A stretch of DNA of 64,000 bases from CAYMWF01 sp964394085 [NCBI: uncultured Gemmatimonadota bacterium] (lineage in GTDB: Bacteria > GCA-2686955 > CAYMWF01). The notes under the pieces are model-generated. The model was not told where the DNA came from, did not search any database, and saw only the letters and a program-made list of their open reading frames with translations. Each line of letters starts with the position of its first letter. The stretch's first letter is position 1. The translations under genes and the position numbers were made by a program. Of the stretch, positions 45,378 through 54,084 are shown in pieces. Where the stretch lies: the NCBI GenBank assembly GCA_964394085.1, contig CAYMWF010000021.1, forward strand, positions 1-64,000, in the 5' to 3' direction.

Positions 45378-46337
45378 ATGACGGGGCGTAGAAAAACGAT
45401 TATTTTCCGTGTGCCGGACGGTCAGCGTCCCTCAAGGCTGGACCAATATATCAACTCTCATATCAGCGATATTTCACGTACGCGGGTGAAACTCCTCATT
45501 GATACAAACCAGGTGAAACTCAACAGGGAAGAATGCAAACCCTCCCAGTTGGTCTCCGGGGGGGATATAATCGAAATATACTGGCCCTGGCCGGAACCAC
45601 CCCCGATCGCAGCCGAAGCTATACCTCTGGATATCGTGTACGAAGATGAGCATCTGTTGATCGTCAACAAACCGGCGGGACTGGTTGTGCATCCCGCCAG
45701 GAGGAATTATTCCGGAACTCTGATCAATGCCCTGCTTTTCCATTGCAAAGATTATCCATCATCGATCAAACCCAGGATCATCCATCGGATAGATAAAGAG
45801 ACATCAGGGATACTGGTAGTACCGAAAACGATAGAAACATTCAGGGCACTGCAAAGACAATTCAAAACCCACAGAATAGAACGCGTATATCGCGGAATAA
45901 CTACCGGCATTCCCCGCCCGTTGACTTCTGAAATCAAGGCTCCGATAAGAGACGGGGCAGCCGGACAACCTCGTTATGTCAGCCCCAACGGTAAGCCAGC
46001 TTTTACAGCTTACCGAACTGTCAAGAAATTCAATAATTTCGCCCTCCTCGAATTCAGACTCAAAACTGGCAGAACACACCAGATCCGGGTGCATACCGCT
46101 CACAAAGGTGTCCCGATCCTGGGAGATGGAAAATATGGGCAACGCCATCCGATCCCTGATCGAATGAACCTCGAAAAACGGAATGCTCTGATGACCCTTG
46201 TCAACCGTCACATGCTTCACGCAATGGTGCTCGGTTTCATCCATCCTGCTACAGGCGAATCACTCACATTCTCCCAGGAACTCCCGGAGGATATGACTTC
46301 CGTGCTCTCTTATCTCTCTTTACATGATCGAAACTAA
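45378..46337 (+). CDS. RluD/RluA-family pseudouridine synthase with S4 domain
   Basis: 319 aa from the ATG at 45378. The N-terminal S4 domain is seen in RLDQYINSHISDISRTRVKL, and the catalytic motif HRIDKETSGIL holds the active aspartate near residue 140. VNKPAGLVVHPA, GRTHQIRVHTAH and ILGDGKYG complete the family set. This layout matches RluD (23S rRNA helix 69), but RluC-like specificity cannot be excluded. It is divergent from psd across ~156 bases. Confidence 0.9.
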   Translation: MTGRRKTIIFRVPDGQRPSRLDQYINSHISDISRTRVKLLIDTNQVKLNREECKPSQLVSGGDIIEIYWPWPEPPPIAAEAIPLDIVYEDEHLLIVNKPAGLVVHPARRNYSGTLINALLFHCKDYPSSIKPRIIHRIDKETSGILVVPKTIETFRALQRQFKTHRIERVYRGITTGIPRPLTSEIKAPIRDGAAGQPRYVSPNGKPAFTAYRTVKKFNNFALLEFRLKTGRTHQIRVHTAHKGVPILGDGKYGQRHPIPDRMNLEKRNALMTLVNRHMLHAMVLGFIHPATGESLTFSQELPEDMTSVLSYLSLHDRN

Positions 46338-46402
46338 TGTAATGACAGCGGGTTGGCCATCTTGAACGTCGGATTACCTCACATAAACAGGGGTGTGATA
46401 AC

Positions 46403-47233
46403 ATGAAATTTCTTTCGAGGATCAATATCGGCACCTCGGGCTACAGCTACAAAGATTGGGTCGGACCGATATATCCGCCCGGAACCCGAAGCAGTGATTA
46501 CCTGCACTTTTATACTCAATTGTTCAAAACAGTTGAGATTAATAGTACCTATTATCGTCTCTTCGAACCGGCATTCTGCGAAAGCCTTGCCAAACGTACT
46601 CCACATGATTTCAGGTTCACTGTAAAAGCCTTCAAGGAAATCACCCACGAACGGACATCGGACCTTATCAGTGTAAGCAGAAAATTCATTGATTCAATAA
46701 AGCCTCTTTCTTACGCTGATAAACTAGGTGCGGTCTTGCTTCAGTTTCCCTGGTCGTTCAAACCAACAAGAGAAAATCGAATATATCTTCAGCGATTGGG
46801 AGAGTGTTTTCGGGATTTGAATCCGGTGGTGGAGCTCAGGAACAGTAACTGGATAGGCGACAATCTCTTTAAGCTTCTCGAAGATATGAAGCTCGGTTTC
46901 TGCGTCGTGGATGAACCACGACTTGATGGTCTTATGCCGCCTATCGTGGCCAGAACCTCCCCGATCGGTTATATCCGGTTTCACGGGAGAAATGCGGAAA
47001 AATGGTGGAATCACGATGCACCTCATGAAAGATACGATTATCTTTATTCAAAGGAAGAATTGACCGGCTGGCTGCCTGCAATCCAAGAGCTGCTCGAACG
47101 GGTCGAGAATCTTTACATCTTCACCAATAACCACTATAAAGGGCAGGCTGTCAAGAATGCCTCAATGCTTCATGAGCTGATCGGACTGGAGCGACCGGGG
47201 TCGTCCGAGCCATCCCAGGAGCGTCTCTTCTGA
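46403..47233 (+). CDS. DUF72 (YecE-like) family protein
   Basis: 276 aa. It begins NIGTSGYSYKDWVGPIYPPG and continues with FKTVEINSTYYRLFEPAFCE, RFTVKAFKEITHER, LGAVLLQFPWSFKP, YIRFHGRN and IFTNNHYKGQAVKNA, all characteristic of the DUF72 TIM-barrel family. Function is unknown; some members have been linked to sugar or nucleic-acid metabolism without proof. Its stop overlaps the proposed CTG start of the next gene. Confidence 0.92.
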   Translation: MKFLSRINIGTSGYSYKDWVGPIYPPGTRSSDYLHFYTQLFKTVEINSTYYRLFEPAFCESLAKRTPHDFRFTVKAFKEITHERTSDLISVSRKFIDSIKPLSYADKLGAVLLQFPWSFKPTRENRIYLQRLGECFRDLNPVVELRNSNWIGDNLFKLLEDMKLGFCVVDEPRLDGLMPPIVARTSPIGYIRFHGRNAEKWWNHDAPHERYDYLYSKEELTGWLPAIQELLERVENLYIFTNNHYKGQAVKNASMLHELIGLERPGSSEPSQERLF

Positions 47234-48945
47234 AAAAAATCAACCATCGGGCGATTTACGGATTAGCAGCCGTATTCATCTTCTCGATATTGTCCTGGTA
47301 TGCGGGGGGGCGGTATCCGGGAGGGTTCGAGAGTGGGAGAGACGGCGCCGACTACGCCGGTATCGCCAGTCACATCATACAGGATGGATGCTTCTGCTCT
47401 GATGTGATCTATCCGCTGTACCTCTTTTTCGATTTTATCGACTCCGAAGAAATAGCGGCTGGAAACCCGGTTCCCCAGCTGAACCGGCAACCGGTTTTTC
47501 CAATATACCTCGCCGGTGCGTTTTATATGTTCGGCATATCGGAGCAAATCGCCGAAATCGCTGCATTTCTGCCGATTATCGCCGTTGCCGTTCTGCTCCT
47601 GCTCGGCGGGTGGAAAATTTTCAACTATGAGACCGGATTATCAGCCGCCTTACTTTACCTTTCGCATCCGAACATTGTCCGGAATAGTGTCAAGACCCTC
47701 TCGGAACCCCTCGCAACTCTTTTTTTATTATCGATTATCCTGTTTCTTCCCGGTATATACCGATCGAAAAATCGGAACATGCTCGCAATCCTGCTGCTTG
47801 GGGTGCTCTCCGGTTTACTGGCCCTTACGAAACTTCCGATGATTCTGGTATTACCATTAATCGTTTCAATCGCTTTCTTTTCTGAAACACGAAAGTTGAA
47901 AGCACTGGCCGTTTGGGCTTGCGTGTTTGGACTTTTACTCCTTCCCTGGTTCATGAGAAACGTCTCGATCACCGGAAATCCCCTCTTTTCAATCCAGAGC
48001 TACTGCGAAGTAACGAAATTCCTTCCCGGAACGGCGCCTTATGAAGCACATCGTTCCCTGGAACCGGTCACATACCTGCAGGCTGCCGCCAGCAACCCCG
48101 TTCTCCTGGGGCAGACATTTCTACGGGGAGTAGCTGTAACCTTTCTTGGAACATTGCGTCTCGTATTCTGGTTGCTGCCATTTTTTCTCATTCACTCGAT
48201 TTTGCGTCTTGTATTCTCCCATAAAACAGAATCGGAAGAGGATGAATCCAGAAAGAAACCTCCGCCAAAGAGCATTGAACCGACAGGTACTCTTGTTTCG
48301 GAAACGCCCACACCCGGCAACTTCGACACTCGAGCTCCAGCCGGACTGTTTATCAACAAGGCTCAATACAGGTTCACTAAAATATCCATCCTGACATATG
48401 CTGCCAGCGGCATTCTGTATGCAATCCTCAGCCCGGATTTACGTCACCTTCTGCCCATTCTGCCGCTGATCGTCCTATCAGCGGCTGGTCTATTCGAACA
48501 GCGATTTCCCCTGAAACCAAAATTCTGTATTCTTGCATCCATAGCCGCTGCCCTGTTGAATCTTACAATCCTGTCGATGGGAAATGTCCCGTATGATACC
48601 GGTAGTTCGAAAACTCGAAGCAGTGCGGAGGAGATCGAGAGGCTGGTTCAAACTCGCGGCCCGATCATTTCCGACCAGACCACTTCCCTCGCATGGTTCC
48701 TCGACAGAAGCGTGATTTGGCTCCCTGTGGATCAACCGACTTTGGAAGCAATCTGTTCAAGAACGAAACCCGGCGCGATATTCCTGTCGGATATTCTAGG
48801 GAGTAATTACCTGGTACCTTACGGTGGGAGAAACGAGCTGGAAAGCCAGATATCAAACCTCGGTTTCGAACCCGTACCTCTATCAACCCAGGGAACTCTT
48901 TTTATCAAACCGGTTGAAAACCGAAAAGATGTCAGTGAAAATTGA
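47230..48945 (+). CDS. Polytopic ArnT/PMT-like membrane glycosyltransferase, probable CTG start
   Basis: About 571 aa if started at CTG 47230, which has AGGAG eight bases upstream and shares TGA with the DUF72 stop. This start supplies the otherwise missing first span (LKKINHRAIYGLAAVFIFSI); the first standard codon is TTG 47290, inside it. The loop RDGADYAGIASHIIQDG carries the acidic residues expected of GT-C enzymes, and ten or so spans follow (FLPIIAVAVLLLLGGWKIF, LLGVLSGLLALTKLPMILVL). A charged region near residues 330-375 links to the last spans. It probably transfers a polyprenyl-linked sugar; substrate unknown. Confidence 0.8.
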   Translation: MKKINHRAIYGLAAVFIFSILSWYAGGRYPGGFESGRDGADYAGIASHIIQDGCFCSDVIYPLYLFFDFIDSEEIAAGNPVPQLNRQPVFPIYLAGAFYMFGISEQIAEIAAFLPIIAVAVLLLLGGWKIFNYETGLSAALLYLSHPNIVRNSVKTLSEPLATLFLLSIILFLPGIYRSKNRNMLAILLLGVLSGLLALTKLPMILVLPLIVSIAFFSETRKLKALAVWACVFGLLLLPWFMRNVSITGNPLFSIQSYCEVTKFLPGTAPYEAHRSLEPVTYLQAAASNPVLLGQTFLRGVAVTFLGTLRLVFWLLPFFLIHSILRLVFSHKTESEEDESRKKPPPKSIEPTGTLVSETPTPGNFDTRAPAGLFINKAQYRFTKISILTYAASGILYAILSPDLRHLLPILPLIVLSAAGLFEQRFPLKPKFCILASIAAALLNLTILSMGNVPYDTGSSKTRSSAEEIERLVQTRGPIISDQTTSLAWFLDRSVIWLPVDQPTLEAICSRTKPGAIFLSDILGSNYLVPYGGRNELESQISNLGFEPVPLSTQGTLFIKPVENRKDVSEN

Positions 48946-49083
48946 AAATCTCTTCCTGAATTGATTCAAATTCCCAGTTCGCTGTTTGAAATCGATCTGC
49001 GGGATTCACACTGAAATATGCATAGTGAGTGAAGAAGACCGGAATATGAAATGGGTAGTGAAAAACCGGGCCGGGCATGCATC

Positions 49084-49854
49084 CTAACAGGAGGGCGAAC
49101 GGGATATTCTCCGGTAGAAGACAACGAGAGCCGCACTCACAGCAAGATTCAAAGACTCCACGTTACCTGACATCGGAATCTTAACCATATTTTCACATAA
49201 CGATACCGTGGCTTTGGGGACTCCGTGGTGTTCCCCTCCGAAAACAAAAGCCGAAAATCCCTTCGGATCCATTTCGAACAAATTATTGCAGGCTTTCGCA
49301 GAAAGACCGGTAACAGGTAACCCTTTCTCTCGGCAAATTCGTTCAACTTCAGAGAGTTCGGTGATTTCTGCTACCGGAACTCTGAAAATGGATCCCATAG
49401 TAGCTCTGACAACCTTCGGGTTAAATATTTCTACACTATCGCCTGTCAGCAGGATACCGGCGATTCCCCCGGCTTCCGCTGTCCTGATTACGGTTCCGAG
49501 ATTGCCTGGATCACTAATTGATTCAAAAATAAGCAAATCCCCGGGCGGCCAGAATCCGGGCGGTTTCCATATCGGCTTTCCTGCGAGAGCGACGATCCCC
49601 GCAGGGCTGACAGTATCACACAATCTATCAAGTGCTCCGGGACGAAGTTTTTCGAGGTTAACATTTTGTTCTGCGAGCCTTTGAAGAAGATGTCGTCCGG
49701 CAACTGTCCGTTCAATCCTGTCATCCCAGAAGATGTATTCAAGTCGTGCATTCGCTTGAAGTGCATCCTCGATTATCCTTGTTCCCTCGATGAGGAAAAG
49801 ATCATCGTCCCTCCTGTCCTTCTTTTTTCTCAATGCTACAGCTCTTTTAAACAA
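49084..49854 (-). CDS. SpoU/TrmH-family RNA 2'-O-methyltransferase
   Basis: 256 aa from TTG 49854; a stop lies four codons upstream and AGGGAT precedes the TTG. The N-terminal part (RRDDDLFLIEGTRIIEDALQ) is the L30e-like RNA-binding domain. The SPOUT knot motifs are ESISDPGNLGTVIRTAEAGG, VFGGEHHGVPK and IPMSGNVESLNLAVSAALVV. The RlmB/TsnR-like arrangement suggests a 23S rRNA target, but the exact nucleotide cannot be told. Confidence 0.92.
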   Translation of the reverse strand: MFKRAVALRKKKDRRDDDLFLIEGTRIIEDALQANARLEYIFWDDRIERTVAGRHLLQRLAEQNVNLEKLRPGALDRLCDTVSPAGIVALAGKPIWKPPGFWPPGDLLIFESISDPGNLGTVIRTAEAGGIAGILLTGDSVEIFNPKVVRATMGSIFRVPVAEITELSEVERICREKGLPVTGLSAKACNNLFEMDPKGFSAFVFGGEHHGVPKATVSLCENMVKIPMSGNVESLNLAVSAALVVFYRRISRSPSC

Positions 49855-50080
49855 CGCTGATCCCTATCCTTCCACCAGTGTGCATAAGCCGGGCAATTTG
49901 CAAATAAGAAAGCAGAACCCTCTCTGACAAACAGAAGTCTCGCCCTCACCGTCAAATTTCGCGCAAAGCGTATCTCCTTATTATACAACAAATTAGCTCT
50001 TATTCATGCTGTATCTGCAAGGTTGGCATGCATGTTGCAATTTTAGCCTGTTGAAAATCGAATCGGGAGAGGTTGAAAAA

Positions 50081-50845
50081 ATGAAATCCTACCGATATAT
50101 CAATTTCGAAAACAGGCAGGAACAGGATGAACCATCATCCTTTTTTATGCTGAACTGCTTTCTCAGATCCAGGATACACCTTGGACTCGAATCGAACGAA
50201 ACTGTTTTCGATGAAGATGTCAACATCTATATCGCCAACCTCCTCGATCGTCTTACCTATCAACCGGAAGTCTACCAGCATGATGATCGAATATCAAAAC
50301 ATGATTCGGATATAGCTCTACTGGTATCGGCAGCTTCGAATAACAGGGAAAGTTTCGAAGTATACAGACAAAACGCTGACTATCTCTTGCTGAAACTCGG
50401 ATTATTCAGCGGAGACTTCGACAAGCCGCCCCGGCCGAAGCGATTCTGGGAGCAGGAACTCGGGTTTTACGAAAAGCGAGCCCGCGCCTACTACCGATTC
50501 GCTGCAAGTTACGCGGAAAGGGCTTTCGGAAACTACTCCGCCCTGGCCGGCATCATGGAGAAAATAAGTAACGATTTCGCTAAGTATTTACTTCTGATAA
50601 GACACTTGAAAATCGAGTACATGAACTTCCATCGGAAGTTCAGCCCGGGTGAATTCTATCATATGACGAAACAACTCGATGCTGATGTGATCTTACAGAC
50701 ACCGGAGTATCTCAGAAACCAGTTTCTCGATCTCTATTCGAAATGGATGAAAACAGGAAAGAAGAGCCTGAAGCAGGAAATCAACGCCGCCGCTGAAAGG
50801 GTCAGGCAAGTTGACCCTGACTTCAGTTTCCAGGATCTGAAATGA
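50081..50845 (+). CDS. Uncharacterised cytoplasmic helical protein
   Basis: 254 aa from the ATG at 50081, with GGGAGAGG upstream. No signal peptide or membrane span. It is predicted alpha-helical and rich in Tyr, Phe and Arg (ARAYYRFAASYAERAFGNYS, LLLIRHLKIEYMNFHRKF). I do not recognise a family. It is monocistronic: SpoU is divergent on the left and a convergent gene lies to the right. The strong ribosome site and even codon use support a real gene. Confidence 0.75.
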   Translation: MKSYRYINFENRQEQDEPSSFFMLNCFLRSRIHLGLESNETVFDEDVNIYIANLLDRLTYQPEVYQHDDRISKHDSDIALLVSAASNNRESFEVYRQNADYLLLKLGLFSGDFDKPPRPKRFWEQELGFYEKRARAYYRFAASYAERAFGNYSALAGIMEKISNDFAKYLLLIRHLKIEYMNFHRKFSPGEFYHMTKQLDADVILQTPEYLRNQFLDLYSKWMKTGKKSLKQEINAAAERVRQVDPDFSFQDLK

Positions 50846-50978
50846 CGAGGGGAGTGGGGTATCTATGCGAACGATTCTCGATATGGCCCTAAACGCTGCA
50901 ACTACTCCTTCAACTCAGTCTCTCATCTTCCCAAATATCCCCGCTCCCTGTTAAATTTTTTATCTCCCAATAATTGTT

Positions 50979-51001
50979 CGAACCGACCTCAGGTCGGTTC
51001 G
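50979..51001. repeat. Perfect 11-bp-arm palindrome after the unknown gene
   Basis: CGAACCGACCT, one base, AGGTCGGTTCG. It lies about 135 bases past the plus-strand stop and 100 before the next convergent gene end. No T-run follows on either side, so it may be a rho-assisting hairpin, a small extragenic palindrome or a protein-binding site. Confidence 0.7.
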
Positions 51002-51024
51002 ATCTATTGGTGGACAAATTCAAC

Positions 51025-51071
51025 AAAAAAAATCTCCGCGGCATCTTCCGAATCCGGCGGATGACGCGGAG
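51025..51071 (-). terminator. Intrinsic terminator of the tail-anchored protein gene
   Basis: On the minus strand, CTCCGCG (51071-51065) and CGCGGAG (51040-51034) enclose a partly paired inner loop and are followed by ATTTTTTTT. It sits 31 bases beyond the stop. Confidence 0.8.
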
Positions 51072-51102
51072 TTTATATTGATGATTCGTGAGAAAAGCGG
51101 TT

Positions 51103-51693
51103 CTAGAATCCCTTCATCAATATCAGTGTTCCGAAAAAGAATACTGTAAAAAACAGTGTCGTTGATAATACTAGAAGTGGGAATTTATTCGCTTTTTTTT
51201 CAGATGGGAGATCGGTTTTCTTAATCCCATTGTCATCGTCAGGCTCAGGGCTCTCCTTCGAAACATGAGCGACTGCTTCTACGGATTTAAGCAGTCTGGT
51301 TTCTTTTCTGAGCCTGTTGCGCCGCAATTCGGGATCGGTTTCTTTTTTGATCATTTCTGCCGCGCCGGGTGCAACCTCTTCGATGGCATCGAGAATAAGG
51401 CACTTGTTCTTGATTATCTGCCTGACTTTCAAAACCACGATGTCCGCTCCGGACAGATTCTCGTTAGTCTGCCGTTCCTCCAGCTGGGCGCTCTCCGCAA
51501 GCTGATTCGCACGGATAATCGACAGCTTATTATTCAACCTGACGAGTTCCAGACTGTCTCTGATAGTACCCGCTATCGCTTTGCCGCATGTATCAGAAAA
51601 TTCCTCGAGGTGCTTCAAGAGGTCTCTCTCGGACAACGACATGAGGTACGATTCGTGGATGAAGTCTTCTACTATTTTTGATACTTCCGTCAT
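51103..51693 (-). CDS. Uncharacterised tail-anchored membrane protein
   Basis: 196 aa from the ATG at 51693, which has GAGAGGA five bases upstream. Residues 1-165 are soluble, charged and helical (LLKHLEEFSDTCGKAIAGTI, VVLKVRQIIKNKCLILDAIE); residues ~172-195 form one hydrophobic span (PLLVLSTTLFFTVFFFGTLI) at the very C-terminus. A cytoplasmic domain anchored by its tail is the simplest reading. No family recognised. A histidine kinase gene lies 245 bases upstream and an intrinsic terminator follows the stop. Confidence 0.75.
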   Translation of the reverse strand: MTEVSKIVEDFIHESYLMSLSERDLLKHLEEFSDTCGKAIAGTIRDSLELVRLNNKLSIIRANQLAESAQLEERQTNENLSGADIVVLKVRQIIKNKCLILDAIEEVAPGAAEMIKKETDPELRRNRLRKETRLLKSVEAVAHVSKESPEPDDDNGIKKTDLPSEKKANKFPLLVLSTTLFFTVFFFGTLILMKGF

Positions 51694-51938
51694 TTTTTCC
51701 TCTCGCTTTGACAACCGTCTGACAGTCAGATAAGGCAATTTCCATGCCATGGGTCGATTCATGCCGGAAGAACAATTGAAAGAGACAGAAACTCCTTGTA
51801 AACAATAGCGCTTAGCAGTCTTTTAAGCTGTATGACACCTGGTTGGGAAATAGGAACATTTTTTCCGTTTCGTCCTTGCGAGGAATTCTTCTGGGGGAAA
51901 TCGCGTTTTCAGATGCGGATTTTTTCGCCGTCAGGGCT

Positions 51939-52679
51939 TTAAGAACGTGTGTATTGCGGTAAAGGGAGCAGAATAGACAGGGCAGGATTGTTATCATCGA
52001 AAAACAGCATACCGCCATGATTATCAAGGATCTGATTTACAAGAGAAAGACCAAGACCCTTGCCCAGCGGATTTCCGGGCAGAAGAGGATTGAACCATCC
52101 TCGTAAGCGGCTACCGGATGAATGCTCTCTGAGATCTGACAGTTTTAGAAAACAATACCCATAATCGAATCGAATATTGATAAGGATCCTGCCGGATCCG
52201 AATGGTTCGTGAATGGCATTTCTCAGGAGAATAAAAATCACCTGTGAAATCTGCATCCGGTCGACCCGGATTTCGCTGGTCTGTTCAGGGCATTCAATTT
52301 CGATATCGATTCCGACCTTTTTCAGGTCTCGGTCCAGATGGGAACACGAATCCTCAATTATTTCGAAAATAGATACGGGCTCGCAGACCGGCTGTCCAGG
52401 GCTGGTATAGCAGGACAGTTCTTCCAGGTAGGCCTCGAGGCGCTCCACTTCTTCTTTGATGATATCCAACTTGAGGGCTTGCTCCCTGCCCAGGGCTGAA
52501 TCCTTGCGCAACTGACGTGTGTATCCACCGACAGCGACAAGCCTGTTTCTGATCTCATGCGCTATAAGACCGACGATTTCGTCCTGCGCCAGCTTTCTTT
52601 CTGCATCAAGCAGAGAAGCACTCAGAGAACGTTCGTTCCAATGATGGTTCCGGGTTTCGGTGATTTTCCCGTTAAACAT
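51939..52679 (-). CDS. Soluble sensor histidine kinase without a sensing domain
   Basis: 246 aa from the ATG at 52679, with AAGGG upstream. The H-box GLIAHEIRNRLVAVGG lies near residue 43; the N-box is shortened to LLRNAIHEPFGSGRI, and the G-box is PLGKGLGLSLVNQILDNHGG near residue 215. There is no transmembrane segment or PAS domain and no response regulator next to it. It probably receives its signal from another protein. The D-box region (LKLSDLREHSSG) is atypical, lacking the usual DxGxG glycine run, so activity is not certain. Confidence 0.85.
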   Translation of the reverse strand: MFNGKITETRNHHWNERSLSASLLDAERKLAQDEIVGLIAHEIRNRLVAVGGYTRQLRKDSALGREQALKLDIIKEEVERLEAYLEELSCYTSPGQPVCEPVSIFEIIEDSCSHLDRDLKKVGIDIEIECPEQTSEIRVDRMQISQVIFILLRNAIHEPFGSGRILINIRFDYGYCFLKLSDLREHSSGSRLRGWFNPLLPGNPLGKGLGLSLVNQILDNHGGMLFFDDNNPALSILLPLPQYTRS

Positions 52680-52707
52680 CCTTGTTTTCCCTTAATAAAC
52701 GAACGCC

Positions 52708-52748
52708 AGAAAAGACTCAGCCTTCCCGGGTTTATCGGGAAGGCTGAG
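52708..52748 (-). terminator. Intrinsic terminator after the FlgM-like gene
   Basis: On the minus strand, CTCAGCCTTCCCG (52748-52736) pairs with CGGGAAGGCTGAG (52728-52716) and is followed by TCTTTTCTGG. Thirteen paired bases with a seven-base loop. It separates the FlgM-like gene from the histidine kinase gene. Confidence 0.85.
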
Positions 52749-52771
52749 CTGGAGAAATGAGAATGGTGATA

Positions 52772-52987
52772 CTAGGAACCGCTCCAGCATTCGTAAAAAG
52801 CTCTCGCGGCTTTCCTGACATTTTCCTGTCTTTCATATACACCGTCATCGAGTTTCTTCCTGGCCCGTTCCACAAATTCTTTACGTATATCCGGCAGAAC
52901 TTCATACTCCGCCCGCAGAAAAGCGTGCAGGTTTATATTTTCTAAATTCGCCGGATTTTTGCTGTGGTTTCTCTCGTGCCTGTCCAT
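52772..52987 (-). CDS. Small FlgM-like protein (candidate anti-sigma factor)
   Basis: 71 aa from the ATG at 52987, with AGAGGGGG upstream and its own terminator downstream. The C-terminal half (RKEFVERARKKLDDGVYERQ then ENVRKAARAFYE) resembles the FlgM core that binds sigma-28: a first helix, a D/N-G-x-Y turn and a second helix. No flagellar gene is seen in the window. A short regulator of a sigma factor is plausible, but the match is weak and other small helical proteins would look similar. Confidence 0.6.
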   Translation of the reverse strand: MDRHERNHSKNPANLENINLHAFLRAEYEVLPDIRKEFVERARKKLDDGVYERQENVRKAARAFYECWSGS

Positions 52988-53257
52988 TTTCCCCCTCTTG
53001 CGCCAATCTCTGACTTTCAGCGCCAGTTGTTAGTGCTTTGAAGTTATTCAGATAATCGGAATCTCACATCTTACCTTTAGTCTAAAATCATTGTTTGAAG
53101 GTGCCGTCTCGTCCTAATAATCCTCTAAAATCTGATATCCGGCGTCCTATCTTGACATTATGTCCTTCCTGTGTTTTTTTCCAGATTGGGATAATTATCC
53201 CCCGGAATACCCGACCAGATATTCCGCCGGAATCATCCAGTTATTTTTCTAGGGCAA

Positions 53258-54067
53258 ATGCACGACAAAACACTTTTCATCAGTGATACACATTTCGGTC
53301 TGGAAGCCCGGCAGAAAGAAATTCGACGCCTTCGGCTTTTCGAGCGTTTGATGCGGTATGCATTGCAGGAAGCAAAAGAAGTCTGGTTTCTGGGAGATAT
53401 TTTCGACTTCTGGTTCGAATACCGAAATGCTGTTCCCGCTGGATATATGGAGCTTCTTCACTGCCTTTCAGGCCTGGGTGAAGCCGGAATAAAAATGAAT
53501 TTCATCGGAGGAAACCACGATTACTGGACGATCGACGCACTCACGAATGAACTCGGAGTAAATTATTTTCGAAAACCTGTAATTCATTCACTTGCCGGGA
53601 AACAGGCTTTCATATCCCACGGAGACGAGTATTCGGGTGGAGAAAGGGGATATATTCTTTTCAAGGAGCTTCTCAGGGCAGGCTGGTTTACAGCGTGTTA
53701 CAGGCTGCTGCACCCGGATATCGCAATACCGGCAGGAAAATCGCTCTCAAGGAGGAGCCGATCCAAACCCAAAGACAGGTTTAAAATCGCTTCACGGTAT
53801 TTCCGCAACATCGTCAAAACGAAATTTTCGGAAGGATTCGAAATTGTAATTACGGCACATACTCACTGCCCGGTGTTGCGGGCGGAGGGAACATCCGTAT
53901 ATCTCAACCCGGGAGACTGGCTGCTGCAGCGGACGTTTGCTGAACTTGACGGAACTGAGCTGAAGCTCATGGAGTGGTCGCCTGAAGATGGACCGGTTCC
54001 GCTGGCGGTGACTGATACGAGAGCCCCCCGATCCACGGATTCATCTGAATTTGGAATCAACCTGTAA
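53258..54067 (+). CDS. lpxH: UDP-2,3-diacylglucosamine diphosphatase-like metallophosphoesterase
   Basis: 269 aa. Metal-binding motifs in order: FISDTHFGLE, FLGDIFDFWFEYR, IGGNHDYW, FISHGDEYSGGERGY and TAHTHCPVLR. This set, especially GDIFDFWFEYR, is that of LpxH, which cleaves UDP-2,3-diacylglucosamine to lipid X in lipid A synthesis. It supports an LPS-bearing outer membrane. A perfect TTGACA at 53152 could serve its promoter, though the -10 is unclear. The rhodanese lipoprotein gene begins 17 bases downstream. Confidence 0.88.
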   Translation: MHDKTLFISDTHFGLEARQKEIRRLRLFERLMRYALQEAKEVWFLGDIFDFWFEYRNAVPAGYMELLHCLSGLGEAGIKMNFIGGNHDYWTIDALTNELGVNYFRKPVIHSLAGKQAFISHGDEYSGGERGYILFKELLRAGWFTACYRLLHPDIAIPAGKSLSRRSRSKPKDRFKIASRYFRNIVKTKFSEGFEIVITAHTHCPVLRAEGTSVYLNPGDWLLQRTFAELDGTELKLMEWSPEDGPVPLAVTDTRAPRSTDSSEFGINL

Positions 54068-54084
54068 AGGAGGTTTTCAGTAAA

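Noticed and set aside
51812-52027. Small minus-strand frame of 71 codons beside the histidine kinase
   Set aside because: It overlaps the kinase C-terminus in another frame and has no clear ribosome site or family match.
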